64,000 bases of DNA, taken from the NCBI GenBank assembly GCA_964519985.1, contig CAZFMF010000016.1:1-64000 (forward strand), read 5' to 3'. The stretch is from JAIEOG01 sp964519985. Its GTDB lineage: Bacteria; Bdellovibrionota; FAC87; UBA2466. The translations under genes and the position numbers were made by a program. Under the pieces are notes generated by a model. The model worked only from the letters and a program-made list of their open reading frames with translations, made no database searches and was not told where the DNA came from. This document shows, piece after piece, positions 24,637 through 33,470 of the stretch. The first letter of the stretch is position 1, and each line of letters opens with the position of its first letter.

Positions 24637-25602
24637 ATGCCCAAACCGGTACAATATCGTCTTCATGGCGATTTTCTGTCTTGGGAACGCCACTACCTCG
24701 ACGTCTTTCTCAAGGCCCTCGAAACCCGGGGCGCCGCGCCGGCCGGCGAACGCCTCTCCGAAGAACGCCCCCTGTGGATTGTCACGCGCGATCCCCGCGG
24801 TGCTTTGCAAACGGTGCCGAAGGGATTTCGCCCACCGGTTTTTATCTCCGTGTTGGCGTTTGCGCCCGCGCCCCGCTTCTTAGGGCTTTTTCCACGCAAT
24901 TGGAATCCGCGCCGCGATCTCGACGTGCGGTGGATCGCGCATAGCGACTTCACTTATCGTTCTTTGCTCGAGTTGGAAGGGGTCGCCACGGATCGGCTCA
25001 TTCACCTTCCGTTTCCCGGGCTCATGGCGGAAACGCAAACGCTGAGCGACGAGGGCGCGTTGCGGGTGGGTTTTCTCAGCGCACTCGCTTCGGACGCCAA
25101 CTTGGGTTTCTTGGTGAGCGTGGCCCACTACGTTTCCCGGTTGAGGCCCGAAGTGCGATTTCGTGTTCCGGCGAGTGGGAAACTCTCGGAGCACCTGGGG
25201 CGTATGACTCGGGATCTGGGCCTGGAAGCCATGTTTGAAAACCTGGATGAAGGCCCCCACTATGGGATCGGAGTCCTGCTCTTTGCGCCGCTCAAATGCG
25301 AACACTTCCTACCCGTGCTTTGGTCGGCCGGCGCGGCGGTTCCGACGTTGGCGACGGATGTTTCCGGAATCGAAACCTTAATCGCGGATGGCCATGACGG
25401 ATTCATTTTGCCGGTCAATGAAGTGAAACCGGTCGGTGAGTTGATTGTGCGCCTAGCGGAAGACCCGACGTTGCGGCGATCCTTGGGCGCGCGACTGCGG
25501 GCAGGGTTAGCGAAGCGCCTCCCCATGGATCGCCTGTTAGATCGTTACCTTTCCACTTTCCATACGGAACCGCGCGCGGAGCGACCGGCCGTGGCGGCGT
25601 GA
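24637..25602 (+). CDS. Probable GT-B-type glycosyltransferase
   Basis: 321 residues, no signal peptide. The second half resembles the donor-binding domain of GT-B (group 1) enzymes: ALRVGFLSALASDANLGFLVS, FAPLKCEHFLPVLWSAGAAV, VSGIETLIADGHDGFILPVNEV and the closing LAEDPTLRRSLGARLRAG. The first half lacks a clear Gly-rich acceptor loop, so the true substrate is open. It is linked to the LOG gene upstream and lies four bases before ftsQ, so it may be transcribed with the division genes. Confidence 0.6.
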   Translation: MPKPVQYRLHGDFLSWERHYLDVFLKALETRGAAPAGERLSEERPLWIVTRDPRGALQTVPKGFRPPVFISVLAFAPAPRFLGLFPRNWNPRRDLDVRWIAHSDFTYRSLLELEGVATDRLIHLPFPGLMAETQTLSDEGALRVGFLSALASDANLGFLVSVAHYVSRLRPEVRFRVPASGKLSEHLGRMTRDLGLEAMFENLDEGPHYGIGVLLFAPLKCEHFLPVLWSAGAAVPTLATDVSGIETLIADGHDGFILPVNEVKPVGELIVRLAEDPTLRRSLGARLRAGLAKRLPMDRLLDRYLSTFHTEPRAERPAVAA

Positions 25603-25606
25603 GCCC

Positions 25607-26332
25607 ATGAAAAAGGCGCGTTTTTATTTTCTCGTTTTTCTTGCGGTGATCGCCGGCACCGGTTTGCTGACCTACCGACACTGGCTTCCCAACATCGCTT
25701 GGCTGGGCATCCAAGATATTCAGGTCACCGCGGAGGCCCCTCTGACCGGGTCGGAAATCTTAAAGGCGCTGCCGCCGTTGAAAGGTGCCAACCTCCTGCT
25801 TGTCGACGGAAACGCATTAATGCGTTCGGTTCTGAACAACCCGTGGGCGCGCACCGCCTCGATCAAGAAAGAGTTTCCGAATCGGCTCGTGATTGCGGTG
25901 GAATCCAAAAAACCCTTCGCCTTGCGGCAGGATGGCAGTCGATTGATTTTTATCGACGATACCGGTGCTGAGATCGATCGCTGGGCCGCCAATCGCGTGA
26001 CCGATCCCGACCTTCCGGTGATTGCCTTTGAAAAGCCGGAGTACGCCAAACAGTGGAACATGGCCGCCCTCGTGAAAGTGCTCGCGGCATTACAAAGGGC
26101 GGTGGCGCCGAAGCACCGCCTTTCCCAGGTGGTGCCGACGGATCCGCCCTACTTTAAAGTTTTTTTGGCGGCTCCCCCGATCGAAATGTTGTTCAGCTTG
26201 CACACTTGGGAAGGGCAGATTCCTTTCTTCGTCGACTTGCTGAGTCGACCGCCCCGCCAGATCGGACAAGCCCACAAGATCAATTTAGTTTTCCCCAAGA
26301 AAGCTGTTGTCAGCTTCCCCCTTTCCCACTAA
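25607..26332 (+). CDS. ftsQ: Cell division protein FtsQ
   Basis: 241 residues. A short cytoplasmic end precedes one membrane segment (about 5-23: RFYFLVFLAVIAGTGLLTY), then a POTRA domain (WLGIQDIQVTAEAPLTGSEI, KGANLLLVD) and the FtsQ beta domain (PWARTASIKKEFPNRLVIAV, FIDDTGAEID). FtsQ sits at the division site and recruits FtsB and FtsL. It is immediately upstream of ftsA and ftsZ, the usual end of the division cluster. Confidence 0.92.
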   Translation: MKKARFYFLVFLAVIAGTGLLTYRHWLPNIAWLGIQDIQVTAEAPLTGSEILKALPPLKGANLLLVDGNALMRSVLNNPWARTASIKKEFPNRLVIAVESKKPFALRQDGSRLIFIDDTGAEIDRWAANRVTDPDLPVIAFEKPEYAKQWNMAALVKVLAALQRAVAPKHRLSQVVPTDPPYFKVFLAAPPIEMLFSLHTWEGQIPFFVDLLSRPPRQIGQAHKINLVFPKKAVVSFPLSH

Positions 26333-26423
26333 GCTCAGGCTAGGCGAGACCTCTTGGTTGACGCCAGTCTTTCCTTAATTGAGCCATTAGTTTTACAAAG
26401 TTTTTGAATTGGGGGGTAGTCGA

Positions 26424-27668
26424 ATGAGTACCCGGAAACCGCCACACCGGTCCGACGTTTTGGTGGGAATCGATTTTGGGACCACCAAGATTTGCGTCGT
26501 CGTGGGTCAACCCACGCCGGACGGTATCGAAATCATCGGGATTGGGAAGCAGCCTTCGCACGGTATCCGCAAGGGCGTGGTCGTCAATATTCCGCAAACC
26601 GTAGAAGCCGTGAAGAAGGCGGTTGAGACGGCGGAGCTCATGGCCGGCTGCGAAATTACCAACGCCTACGCCGGTATCGCCGGAGGGCATATCAAAGGTT
26701 TCAATAGCAACGGCGTCGTGGCGATCAAGAATCGCGAAGTTTCGGGCTCCGATGTGGAACGTGCGATCGATGCGGCGAAGGCCGTCGCTATCCCGTTGGA
26801 TCGGGAAGTGATTCACGTGATTCCCCAAGAGTTTAAGGTCAACGAGCAGGAAGGGGTGAAAGACCCCATCGGCATGGCGGGGGTGCGCCTCGAATCGAAC
26901 GTGCACGTGGTGACGGGCGCCGTTTCATCGGCTCAGAATATCATCAAGTGCGCTAATCAAGCGGGTATCAACGTCAGTGATATTGTGCTCGAACCGCTAG
27001 CATCGGCGGAAGCCGCGTTAACTTCGGATGAGAAGGAGCTGGGCGTCGCTCTAGTGGACATCGGCGGAGGCACCACCGACATTGCGCTCTTTGTGCGCGG
27101 TAGCGTGGTGCACACCGGCGTGATCGCGATGGGCGGCAACCATATTACGAACGATATTGCGGTGGGGTTGCGGACTTCGATTCAAGACGCGGAAGCGATC
27201 AAGATTGCCAGTGGTTGTGCGATGTCTTCGCTCTTGCAGGAAGACAAGACGATCGAAGTCCCCACCATGGGAAATCGGAAATCGCGGGAAGTCTCGCGTT
27301 CGGTGCTCACCAAAATCATTGAGCCCCGCGTAGAAGAAATTTTCTCCCTGGTGGGGCGCGAGATCGCCGCCAGCGGGTACAAACATTTGATGTCGACGGG
27401 TGTCGTCATCACGGGCGGAGCTTCGTTGCTGGATGGTTCTCCGGAGCTCGCGGAATTCATCATGGAAATGCCGGTGCGGCGCGGTGGGCCGCACGGAATC
27501 GGTGGGTTACTTGATGTGGTCAGTTCCCCCATCTATTCGACGGCGGTGGGTCTCATTCTCTACGGAATGAAGCACCAGTCCGAGGTGAAATTTCGGATTC
27601 GGGACAACGAAAACATCTATGGGAAAGTCATCACCCGTATGAAGTCCTGGCTCGGCGAAGTTTTCTAG
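26424..27668 (+). CDS. ftsA: Cell division protein FtsA
   Basis: 414 residues from the ATG at 26424, which has GGGGGG upstream; the frame is open five codons earlier, but that TTG is less likely. The actin-like ATP-binding motifs are clear: phosphate 1 LVGIDFGTTKICVVVG, phosphate 2 VALVDIGGGTTDIAL, and the adenosine site GVVITGGASLLDG. The C-terminal end (ITRMKSWLGEVF) is the membrane-binding amphipathic helix. FtsA anchors FtsZ to the inner membrane. ftsZ follows 39 bases later. Confidence 0.96.
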   Translation: MSTRKPPHRSDVLVGIDFGTTKICVVVGQPTPDGIEIIGIGKQPSHGIRKGVVVNIPQTVEAVKKAVETAELMAGCEITNAYAGIAGGHIKGFNSNGVVAIKNREVSGSDVERAIDAAKAVAIPLDREVIHVIPQEFKVNEQEGVKDPIGMAGVRLESNVHVVTGAVSSAQNIIKCANQAGINVSDIVLEPLASAEAALTSDEKELGVALVDIGGGTTDIALFVRGSVVHTGVIAMGGNHITNDIAVGLRTSIQDAEAIKIASGCAMSSLLQEDKTIEVPTMGNRKSREVSRSVLTKIIEPRVEEIFSLVGREIAASGYKHLMSTGVVITGGASLLDGSPELAEFIMEMPVRRGGPHGIGGLLDVVSSPIYSTAVGLILYGMKHQSEVKFRIRDNENIYGKVITRMKSWLGEVF

Positions 27669-27707
27669 GTCGGGTGGTTGAAAGCTAGTTCAATCAAGGG
27701 AGACGGC

Positions 27708-28895
27708 ATGTTCGAAATCGTGGAAAAAACAACGGTGCAAGGGGCGAAAATCAAAGTCATCGGCGTGGGCGGCGGCGGGACGAATGCCATCGCGACCATG
27801 ATCTCCTTGGGACTCAGTGGCGTGGACTTCGTTGCCGCCAATACGGACAATCAGGCATTGGCGACGCATCCGGCACCCTTCCACATTCAGCTCGGCAACG
27901 AGTTGACGAAAGGGCTCGGCGCGGGCGCGAATCCGGAGGTCGGTCGCCAGGCCGCTCTCGAAGACAGCGCGAAGATCGCCGAAATGCTTTACGGCGCGGA
28001 CATGGTCTTCATCACCGCCGGCATGGGCGGTGGAACGGGAACCGGTGGCGCGCCGGTCATCGCGAATATCGCCAAAGAAGCCGGAGCGCTCACGGTGGGA
28101 GTGGTCACGAAGCCGTTCCATTTCGAAGGCAAGCGCCGCCGGCGCAATGCCGACAAAGGAATCGAGGAATTGAAAGCGGCGGTCGACACGTTGATTTGTA
28201 TTCCGAATCAGCGTTTGCTCTACGTCGCGAACGAAACGACGACCATGCTGGATTGCTTCCGCAAGGCCGACGAAGTCTTGTATCAGGCGGTGAAGGGGAT
28301 CTCGGATTTGATCAATATCCGCGGTCTCATCAACCTTGACTTCGCCGACGTCCGGGCGGTCATGGCGAATAAAGGATTGGCGCTGATGGGAACGGGCTCC
28401 GCCGCCGGTGAAAACCGCGCGATCGAAGCCGCGCGTAAGGCGATCGCATCGCCCTTGCTCGAAGACGTCTCCATCAACGGCGCCACGGGTATCATCATCA
28501 ACATCACGGGCGGTACCGACTTGACGCTCTTCGAGGTGAACGAGGCGAGCTCGCTCATCACCGAAGAAGCCGACGACGATGCCGAAATCATCTTCGGCTC
28601 GGTCATCGACGAGTCACTCAAAGACGAAGTGCGCGTCACGGTGATCGCGACCGGCTTCAACCCGGTAGTGGCGAAGGAAGCTCCGATGGAAGAACGTAAG
28701 GTCGAGCCGGAAGTCCCGGCCGTGGCGACTTCCGAGCTGGTCGTGGCGCAGAGCCAGGGCACGCCGGTGCAGCGTAAAGAGAACATGAATACGGACCTGA
28801 AGTCGGCACGACAGCTGGCGCGGGAAATCGGAAAGCGCTTTTTCGAAAGCGAAGAGTACGATATTCCTACGTTCTTGCGGCGGCAGCACGACTAG
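27708..28895 (+). CDS. ftsZ: Cell division protein FtsZ
   Basis: 395 residues from the ATG at 27708 behind GGGAGA; the frame is open ten codons earlier without a good ribosome site. The GTP signature is GMGGGTGTGGAPV, the T7 catalytic loop is NLDFADVRAVM, and the conserved C-terminal FtsA-binding peptide is DIPTFLRRQ, linked by a flexible stretch of about 65 residues. It polymerises with GTP to form the division ring. One local oddity is the basic run GKRRRRNADKG where many FtsZ proteins have a shorter loop. Confidence 0.97.
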   Translation: MFEIVEKTTVQGAKIKVIGVGGGGTNAIATMISLGLSGVDFVAANTDNQALATHPAPFHIQLGNELTKGLGAGANPEVGRQAALEDSAKIAEMLYGADMVFITAGMGGGTGTGGAPVIANIAKEAGALTVGVVTKPFHFEGKRRRRNADKGIEELKAAVDTLICIPNQRLLYVANETTTMLDCFRKADEVLYQAVKGISDLINIRGLINLDFADVRAVMANKGLALMGTGSAAGENRAIEAARKAIASPLLEDVSINGATGIIINITGGTDLTLFEVNEASSLITEEADDDAEIIFGSVIDESLKDEVRVTVIATGFNPVVAKEAPMEERKVEPEVPAVATSELVVAQSQGTPVQRKENMNTDLKSARQLAREIGKRFFESEEYDIPTFLRRQHD

Positions 28896-28904
28896 AGGAG
28901 AACG

Positions 28905-29240
28905 ATGATTCGATTTGTGGCCATGGGAATCGCCGCCGGCCTATTTGGGCTGGCGGCGACCAGTTTCGCGGGACCGAAGCTGGGGATGAAATCCGAAGAA
29001 AAGGTGCGCACGCACGGCCGCAATGTGAGTCCGGGTGGCCGCCCCGTGGAACGGGGTCCGGGCGTGCTCAGCGCGGAGCAAGAAGATGCCGACGTCGAGG
29101 ACCTGCGTGAGCTTGAGGCCTCCCTCATCGATCTTCACAGCTTCAATACCGATGGAAAAGCGTCATTGAACTCCATGCCATCGACGGGTGAACGCGGAGC
29201 ACCTAATCTGCCGCGTTCGATGAGTGATGTAGAACCTTAG
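28905..29240 (+). CDS. Small exported protein downstream of ftsZ
   Basis: 111 residues. A signal peptide (MIRFVAMGIAAGLFGLAATSFA) is followed by a charged, Gly/Pro-rich and probably disordered chain with one helical stretch (SAEQEDADVEDLRELEASLI). No domain was recognised. GAGGAGA lies just before the start, nine bases after the ftsZ stop, so it is probably co-transcribed with ftsA-ftsZ. It meets motB tail to tail with five bases between. Function unknown. Confidence 0.65.
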   Translation: MIRFVAMGIAAGLFGLAATSFAGPKLGMKSEEKVRTHGRNVSPGGRPVERGPGVLSAEQEDADVEDLRELEASLIDLHSFNTDGKASLNSMPSTGERGAPNLPRSMSDVEP

Positions 29241-29245
29241 AGCGA

Positions 29246-30037
29246 CTAGTCTTCGATCTGTTCCCAGCTATAGGCTTCGTCTTTTTCATCGTCGACGGTG
29301 ACGACGAGTTCGACGCGGCGATTGCGCCCGCGACCCTGAACGGTGGTGTTTTCGGCGATGGGATGAGTGTCCCCGAAGCCGGAGAGCGAGATTTTTTCCG
29401 GAACGAACTTCACGCCCTGCACCAAGAACTGCACCACATTGAAGGCGCGATTGATGGAGAGCTGCCAGTTCGCTTCCGGCGTGTAGGTCGGGGCGGCGTC
29501 CGAGTGCCCTTCGACCTGGACCGAATGTCCCATACGCACTAGGCGTTTGCCGACGGCGTAGAGGAACGGAAGATTGCTGCGCTTGATCCGATCACTGCCC
29601 GGCTTAAAGAGCAGGTATTCCCCCAGGCGAATTCGGTAACCTTTTTCCGAACGAATCACTTCAATGGCGCCGGGGCTCAAAGCCAAGCCGGTGCTCTGTT
29701 TGAACAGTCCGCGCAGCTGTTCGGCGATGCGATCCAACTTTTCTTCCTGATCAAACTTCGACATCTGTCCGGAGCTATCCGCGGCCGGGACGTTGGTGCC
29801 ATTGTCCGGAGTTTTCTCGAAGGGACTGAACGGCACTCCTTTCAGCGAAAAGATCCCGCCGGAGGAGTTGAAGGCGCGTTGGATATTCTCCACTGCGTCC
29901 TTGTATTTGGTCTTATCCTGCTGGGAGAGCGCGTAGAGCACCGTGAAGAAGGCGAAGAGCAGGGTGATGAAATCCGCGTAGGAAACCAGCCACCGCTCTA
30001 AGTTCTCGTGTTCTTCGTGGTGTTTCTTGCGCGCCAT
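29246..30037 (-). CDS. motB: Flagellar motor stator protein MotB
   Basis: 263 residues. The N terminus holds the single membrane segment with the proton-carrying Asp (WLVSYADFITLLFAFFTVLY), followed by a plug and linker, then an OmpA-like peptidoglycan-binding domain (about 145-250) with SVQVEGHSDAAPTYTPEANW, LSINRAFNVV and the closing RGRNRRVEL. With MotA it forms the ion channel that turns the rotor, fixed to the cell wall. It is the last gene of flbD-motA-motB, transcribed from a sigma-28-type promoter. Whether the ion is H+ or Na+ cannot be told with certainty. Confidence 0.94.
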   Translation of the reverse strand: MARKKHHEEHENLERWLVSYADFITLLFAFFTVLYALSQQDKTKYKDAVENIQRAFNSSGGIFSLKGVPFSPFEKTPDNGTNVPAADSSGQMSKFDQEEKLDRIAEQLRGLFKQSTGLALSPGAIEVIRSEKGYRIRLGEYLLFKPGSDRIKRSNLPFLYAVGKRLVRMGHSVQVEGHSDAAPTYTPEANWQLSINRAFNVVQFLVQGVKFVPEKISLSGFGDTHPIAENTTVQGRGRNRRVELVVTVDDEKDEAYSWEQIED

Positions 30038-30046
30038 TTTTCCGCC

Positions 30047-30829
30047 TTATGCTGCTTTCTTGGCTTCCTCGCCACCGTGGCCACCGCCGTGGTCGCCGAT
30101 CATATTGAGCAACCGATCTTCAATGACGCGAGGGTTGAGGCCTTCTTGGATACCGCAAAGGGCAATAAAGATGATTTCCATTTCCATCATCTCGGCCTGG
30201 CCAATCTTCTTCATCTTGCCGCCCATCGGAATGAGAAAGAGGTTCGCCGCACCGACACCGTACACGGTTGCTACGAAGGCCACCGCGATGCCGGCTCCCA
30301 GTTTGGAGGAGTCGGAAAGGTTCGACATCACGTGAATCAGACCGAGCACGGCGCCAATGATGCCGATCGTCGGCGAGAATCCGCCGGCGGTCTCGAAAAC
30401 CTTGGCGATAGCGGCCTTTTCCAATTCGGTATGGTGAATCTGGTCTTCCATGATGGCTTTTAGGACATTCGGGTCGTAGCCGTCGATAATGTGGCGAAGG
30501 TTTTTAGCTAGGAATGGATTTTTGATTTTGGGGATTTGGTTCTCCAGCGAGAGAATCCCCTCTTTTCGGGCCGAGGCGGCTAGGGCCGCCACTTCTTTTA
30601 CCAGTGCGCTGTAATCGGGCGCCTTGCCCAGAAACATTTTTTTCACGCCGCCAACCGCACCCCTCAATTCCGCCGAGGTGATTGCAAGGAAGGTTGCGCC
30701 GGCGGTTCCACCGAACACGATCAGGCCGGCGGTGGCCTGGATGAGTGAGCCGATATGACCGCCTTCCAGCGCATTGCCGAGCAGAATCGAACCAAGACCC
30801 AAGATCACTGCGAACCAATTCATCATCAT
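30047..30829 (-). CDS. motA: Flagellar motor stator protein MotA
   Basis: 260 residues with four membrane segments (about 3-20, 30-50, 150-172, 182-203). The cytoplasmic loop (about 51-148) carries the charged residues expected to touch FliG (LRHIIDGYDPNVLKAIMEDQ). Transmembrane segment 3 has the conserved proline-bearing FSPTIGIIGAVLGLIHVM. The C terminus is a Gly/His/Lys-rich tail (GDHGGGHGGEEAKKAA). The start overlaps the flbD stop, and motB follows nine bases later. Confidence 0.95.
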   Translation of the reverse strand: MMMNWFAVILGLGSILLGNALEGGHIGSLIQATAGLIVFGGTAGATFLAITSAELRGAVGGVKKMFLGKAPDYSALVKEVAALAASARKEGILSLENQIPKIKNPFLAKNLRHIIDGYDPNVLKAIMEDQIHHTELEKAAIAKVFETAGGFSPTIGIIGAVLGLIHVMSNLSDSSKLGAGIAVAFVATVYGVGAANLFLIPMGGKMKKIGQAEMMEMEIIFIALCGIQEGLNPRVIEDRLLNMIGDHGGGHGGEEAKKAA

Positions 30830-31032
30830 GGCTTCGTTCCTCCCGCTCCCAAGGTCCCCTTGGTGCGCTGGTAATCATTGAACGCTTCGACGATTTTCTC
30901 GAGCGATTCCCGCACGATGAGTTTAAAGCCGGTCGTCAGCGTAATGAGGGTATCCGGCGTGGTTTCAACGCTCTGGATCCATTCGGCATTCAACATGATG
31001 GATTTTCCGTCGAATTTGGTGACCAAGATCAT
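30826..31032 (-). CDS. flbD: FlbD/SwrD-family flagellar protein
   Basis: 68 residues. It matches the small FlbD (SwrD) family: VTKFDGKSIMLNAEWIQSVE, TPDTLITLTTGFKLIVRESL and a helical end. In Bacillus this protein raises stator power; it is not the sigma-54 activator also called FlbD in Caulobacter. Its position directly before motA and motB fits a role in the motor. Translation is coupled to motA (ATGA overlap). It is the first gene after the sigma-28 promoter. Confidence 0.88.
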   Translation of the reverse strand: MILVTKFDGKSIMLNAEWIQSVETTPDTLITLTTGFKLIVRESLEKIVEAFNDYQRTKGTLGAGGTKP

Positions 31033-31050
31033 AGATGCCCTCAGCTATGC

Positions 31051-31078
31051 GTATCGGCGCCGAGGGGGAAAAAGTTTA
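31051..31078 (-). promoter_or_regulatory. Sigma-28 (FliA) promoter of flbD-motA-motB
   Basis: Read on the minus strand, TAAACTTT at 31078-31071 and GCCGATAC at 31058-31051 match the sigma-28 elements TAAAGTTT and GCCGATAA with one mismatch each. The spacer is 12 bases, one more than the usual 11. It lies 18 bases before the flbD start. Confidence 0.75.
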
Positions 31079-31139
31079 GGAAAGGCGCGGAGTTGCGCGC
31101 CTAGGAATGACATGGCGAGTCAAGAAAATGGCGGCCGGC

Positions 31140-32153
31140 TTAGAAGGCCAGGCGGCCGCCGAGCCGAATCAAGTGGGCTTCGCTGGAGTGCGCGATGAAC
31201 GTGTAGCCCACGAAAAGTTTCCGGCCGAGTTTGAAGAAGGGCACACTGTCCCCGATCAGCCAGCTGCGCGGGACCATGAAGTTGATCCCGAACATTGGAA
31301 TGAAGCCCTGCACGTTCAGCCAGGATTGGGCGCCGGTCAGTAGTTCGACTTCCAAGACGCGTCCGAACTTCCGCGCAATCGACACGCGGTATTCAAACGC
31401 CGGGAAGTATTCCTGCTGCTGGTTTTTATAGAGCATGATCCCTAAGCCGCCGCCGAGCGTCCAGCGCCGATTGATGCGGTATTCGGGAGCCCAACCCGCG
31501 CCGAGGGTGGCGACCAAACCGCCGAGGCTATCGATGATCAACATGCCCTGGCCTTCAAATTGGCGGAGGAACGCGCGACCCGAGCGACGGGTTTGCGTCG
31601 GTCCCTGTTCGACCCAATCCTCCACGCTTTGAACCTTGGTGACGGCAGCGGTCGCCTTTTCGACGACTTTTCCGCCTTCGCGGATTTTCACTTTAAACTG
31701 CTTTTCCGGCGGCAACTTCTTCCACGCGTAGGTGAATTTGTAGACGTTCTCGCCGACATCCGGAATGCCGAGCTTAATTGTGTATTCGTTCACACTGTCG
31801 GTGAGCTTCACCGGTATCGAGAAGCGACCGTCGGTAACTTCCACTGGCGCGTCGTTGAACAGGAGCTTGTGATTCTCGGCGATTTTCCCGGAGAGAATTA
31901 AATTCGGTTCTCCTTTTTCCGGGAAATGCACTTTGCGTCCGCTCTCGGCATCCCACTCAATCGCCTCTTCCTGAAAAGGCGGGCCTGCTTGTAGCAGCGT
32001 CTGCGCTGCGGGAACCGCCGTTTCCGCGGGGGCGGGCGCCGTGGCTTCCGTACCTTCTGCAGTGGCCGCTGACGCGGCCGCTTCATCCGCACCCTGCGCA
32101 TTCAAAGCGAAAACTAAAATCAGGGTAGAGACTGCTCGTAGGATAATCGTCAT
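31140..32153 (-). CDS. Exported outer-membrane-barrel-like protein
   Basis: 337 residues. Signal peptide (IILRAVSTLILVFALNAQGA), an Ala/Glu/Pro-rich linker (about 22-55), a beta-sandwich-like middle (PNLILSGKIAENHKLLFNDA ... RFSIPVKLTDSVNEYTIKLG, about 80-150), and a C-terminal region of about 140 residues with alternating aromatic strands (WTLGGGLGIMLYKNQQQ, YFPAFEYRVSIARKF) ending in RLGGRLAF, which fits an outer-membrane barrel with a C-terminal Phe. No family was recognised. It stands alone downstream of its own promoter. Confidence 0.65.
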   Translation of the reverse strand: MTIILRAVSTLILVFALNAQGADEAAASAATAEGTEATAPAPAETAVPAAQTLLQAGPPFQEEAIEWDAESGRKVHFPEKGEPNLILSGKIAENHKLLFNDAPVEVTDGRFSIPVKLTDSVNEYTIKLGIPDVGENVYKFTYAWKKLPPEKQFKVKIREGGKVVEKATAAVTKVQSVEDWVEQGPTQTRRSGRAFLRQFEGQGMLIIDSLGGLVATLGAGWAPEYRINRRWTLGGGLGIMLYKNQQQEYFPAFEYRVSIARKFGRVLEVELLTGAQSWLNVQGFIPMFGINFMVPRSWLIGDSVPFFKLGRKLFVGYTFIAHSSEAHLIRLGGRLAF

Positions 32154-32163
32154 AGTGTGGAAA

Positions 32164-32192
32164 TTTTACGGGAACATGGCTGAGTTTCTAAG
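32164..32192 (-). promoter_or_regulatory. Possible sigma-70 promoter of the 31.1-kb exported gene
   Basis: Minus strand: TTAGAA, 17 bases, TAAAAT. The -10 element is good, the -35 is weak. The predicted start lies only four or so bases before the ATG at 32153, and there is no ribosome site, so the message may be nearly leaderless. Confidence 0.35.
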
Positions 32193-32284
32193 GTTTTTTT
32201 TAGAAATTCCATGCTTTCGCGGCTCGAGCGATCGCGGTACCGTTCCAACGGTAGTCCCGTTTTTTTGACCCGGAGGAATGGATA

Positions 32285-32884
32285 ATGCGCCGCGTATTTT
32301 TTTTGGTTTTGGGAATTCTCATTTCGGGCGTCGTTTCCGCCGCCCCCAAACCCGCCCCCGATTTCGACTTGGTCGACAGTCATGGCAAAAGGCAGTCCTT
32401 GGCCAGCAATAAGGAAAAGAAGAAATGGGTCGTATTGGAATGGCTCAATCACGGATGTCCCTATGTTCGGAAACACTACGATTCCGGCAATATGCAGGCG
32501 CTGCAGAAAAAGTATGTTGATCAGGGAGTCGTTTGGTATTCGGTGATTTCCTCCGCCCCCGGTAAGCAAGGTAGCGGCACACCGAACGAAATGAATGCCG
32601 AATACGCAAAAAACAAGTCGGCGGCTACGGCGGTCTTATTGGATCCGGACGGCAAGATGGGGCACGCCTACGGCGCGAAGACGACCCCCCACCTCTTTGT
32701 GATCAATCCAAAAGGGGAACTGGTTTATCAGGGGGCGATCGACGATCAGGCCACTACCGATGTCAAAGACGTGCCCAAGGCGAAGAACTATCTCGCCGCC
32801 GCGCTGGACGCCGGGATGGCGGGCAAACCGATTGCGAAGGATACGACCAAGCCGTACGGTTGCTCGGTCAAGTACAAGGATTAG
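32285..32884 (+). CDS. Exported redoxin / thioredoxin-fold protein
   Basis: 199 residues. Signal peptide (RRVFFLVLGILISGVVSAAP), then an AhpC/TSA-like thioredoxin fold: PAPDFDLVDSHGKRQSLAS, WVVLEWLNHGCPYVRKHYDS, DPDGKMGHAYGAKTTPHLFV (cis-Pro in TTPH) and YQGAIDD. Only one Cys is at the active site (GCPYV), and another lies near the C terminus (YGCSVKY), so it may work through a non-standard pair. It is probably a periplasmic thiol protein; the partner is unknown. GGAGGA precedes the start, and the cobalamin adenosyltransferase gene follows after nine bases. Confidence 0.8.
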   Translation: MRRVFFLVLGILISGVVSAAPKPAPDFDLVDSHGKRQSLASNKEKKKWVVLEWLNHGCPYVRKHYDSGNMQALQKKYVDQGVVWYSVISSAPGKQGSGTPNEMNAEYAKNKSAATAVLLDPDGKMGHAYGAKTTPHLFVINPKGELVYQGAIDDQATTDVKDVPKAKNYLAAALDAGMAGKPIAKDTTKPYGCSVKYKD

Positions 32885-32893
32885 CGGGGCGCG

Positions 32894-33445
32894 ATGAAAA
32901 TCTATACCAAGACCGGGGACAAAGGGACGACCGGCCTGATTGGTGGGGAGCGGGTGCTGAAAAGTGCCCCCCGCATCGTTGCCTACGGGGAAATCGACGA
33001 GCTCAATGCGCTGTTGGGGATCGTGCGGGCGGAATCCTCGCACTCCCCTTTGCGGGATTCCCTAGGCCAAATTCAATCGGCGCTTTTTACGGTGGGCGCC
33101 CAACTGGCTTCTCCGAAAACCGATTCCAAAATTGAGATCATCACTGCCGCCCACGTGGATTTTTTGGAACGCCAGATTGACGTTATGTCCCAATCCTTGC
33201 CCGAATTACGGCAGTTCATCCTTCCGGGCGGAGGCCGAACCGCATCGTTCTTGCACCTCGCCCGTACCGTGTGCCGTCGCGCCGAACGGGCGATGGTGTC
33301 TTTGTCGCAAATGGACGGGGAATCCGTCGATAGTTGGCTAATGATCTACGTCAATCGCCTATCGGACTATCTCTTCACCATGGCGCGTCTAGCCAATCAA
33401 TTGGAGTCGATCGAAGACATTCCGTGGAAACCCAAGCATCGCTAA
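32894..33445 (+). CDS. ATP:cob(I)alamin adenosyltransferase (PduO type)
   Basis: 183 residues. The N-terminal signature KIYTKTGDKGTTGLIGGERV, the helix YGEIDELNALLGIVRAE and the C-terminal segment LARTVCRRAERAMVSL match the PduO/MMAB family, including the Arg and Asp residues used for ATP and trimer contacts. It makes adenosylcobalamin, the cofactor of enzymes such as methylmalonyl-CoA mutase, in the cytoplasm. No cobalamin-dependent enzyme lies in this window, so its client is elsewhere. Confidence 0.92.
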   Translation: MKIYTKTGDKGTTGLIGGERVLKSAPRIVAYGEIDELNALLGIVRAESSHSPLRDSLGQIQSALFTVGAQLASPKTDSKIEIITAAHVDFLERQIDVMSQSLPELRQFILPGGGRTASFLHLARTVCRRAERAMVSLSQMDGESVDSWLMIYVNRLSDYLFTMARLANQLESIEDIPWKPKHR

Positions 33446-33470
33446 AGTAGAATAAGTCGGGGGAGATCCT

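Noticed and set aside
32186..32207. TTTCTAA...TTAGAAA hairpin before the 31.1-kb gene
   Set aside because: A seven-pair A/T-rich stem that overlaps a possible promoter; too weak to call a terminator or operator.
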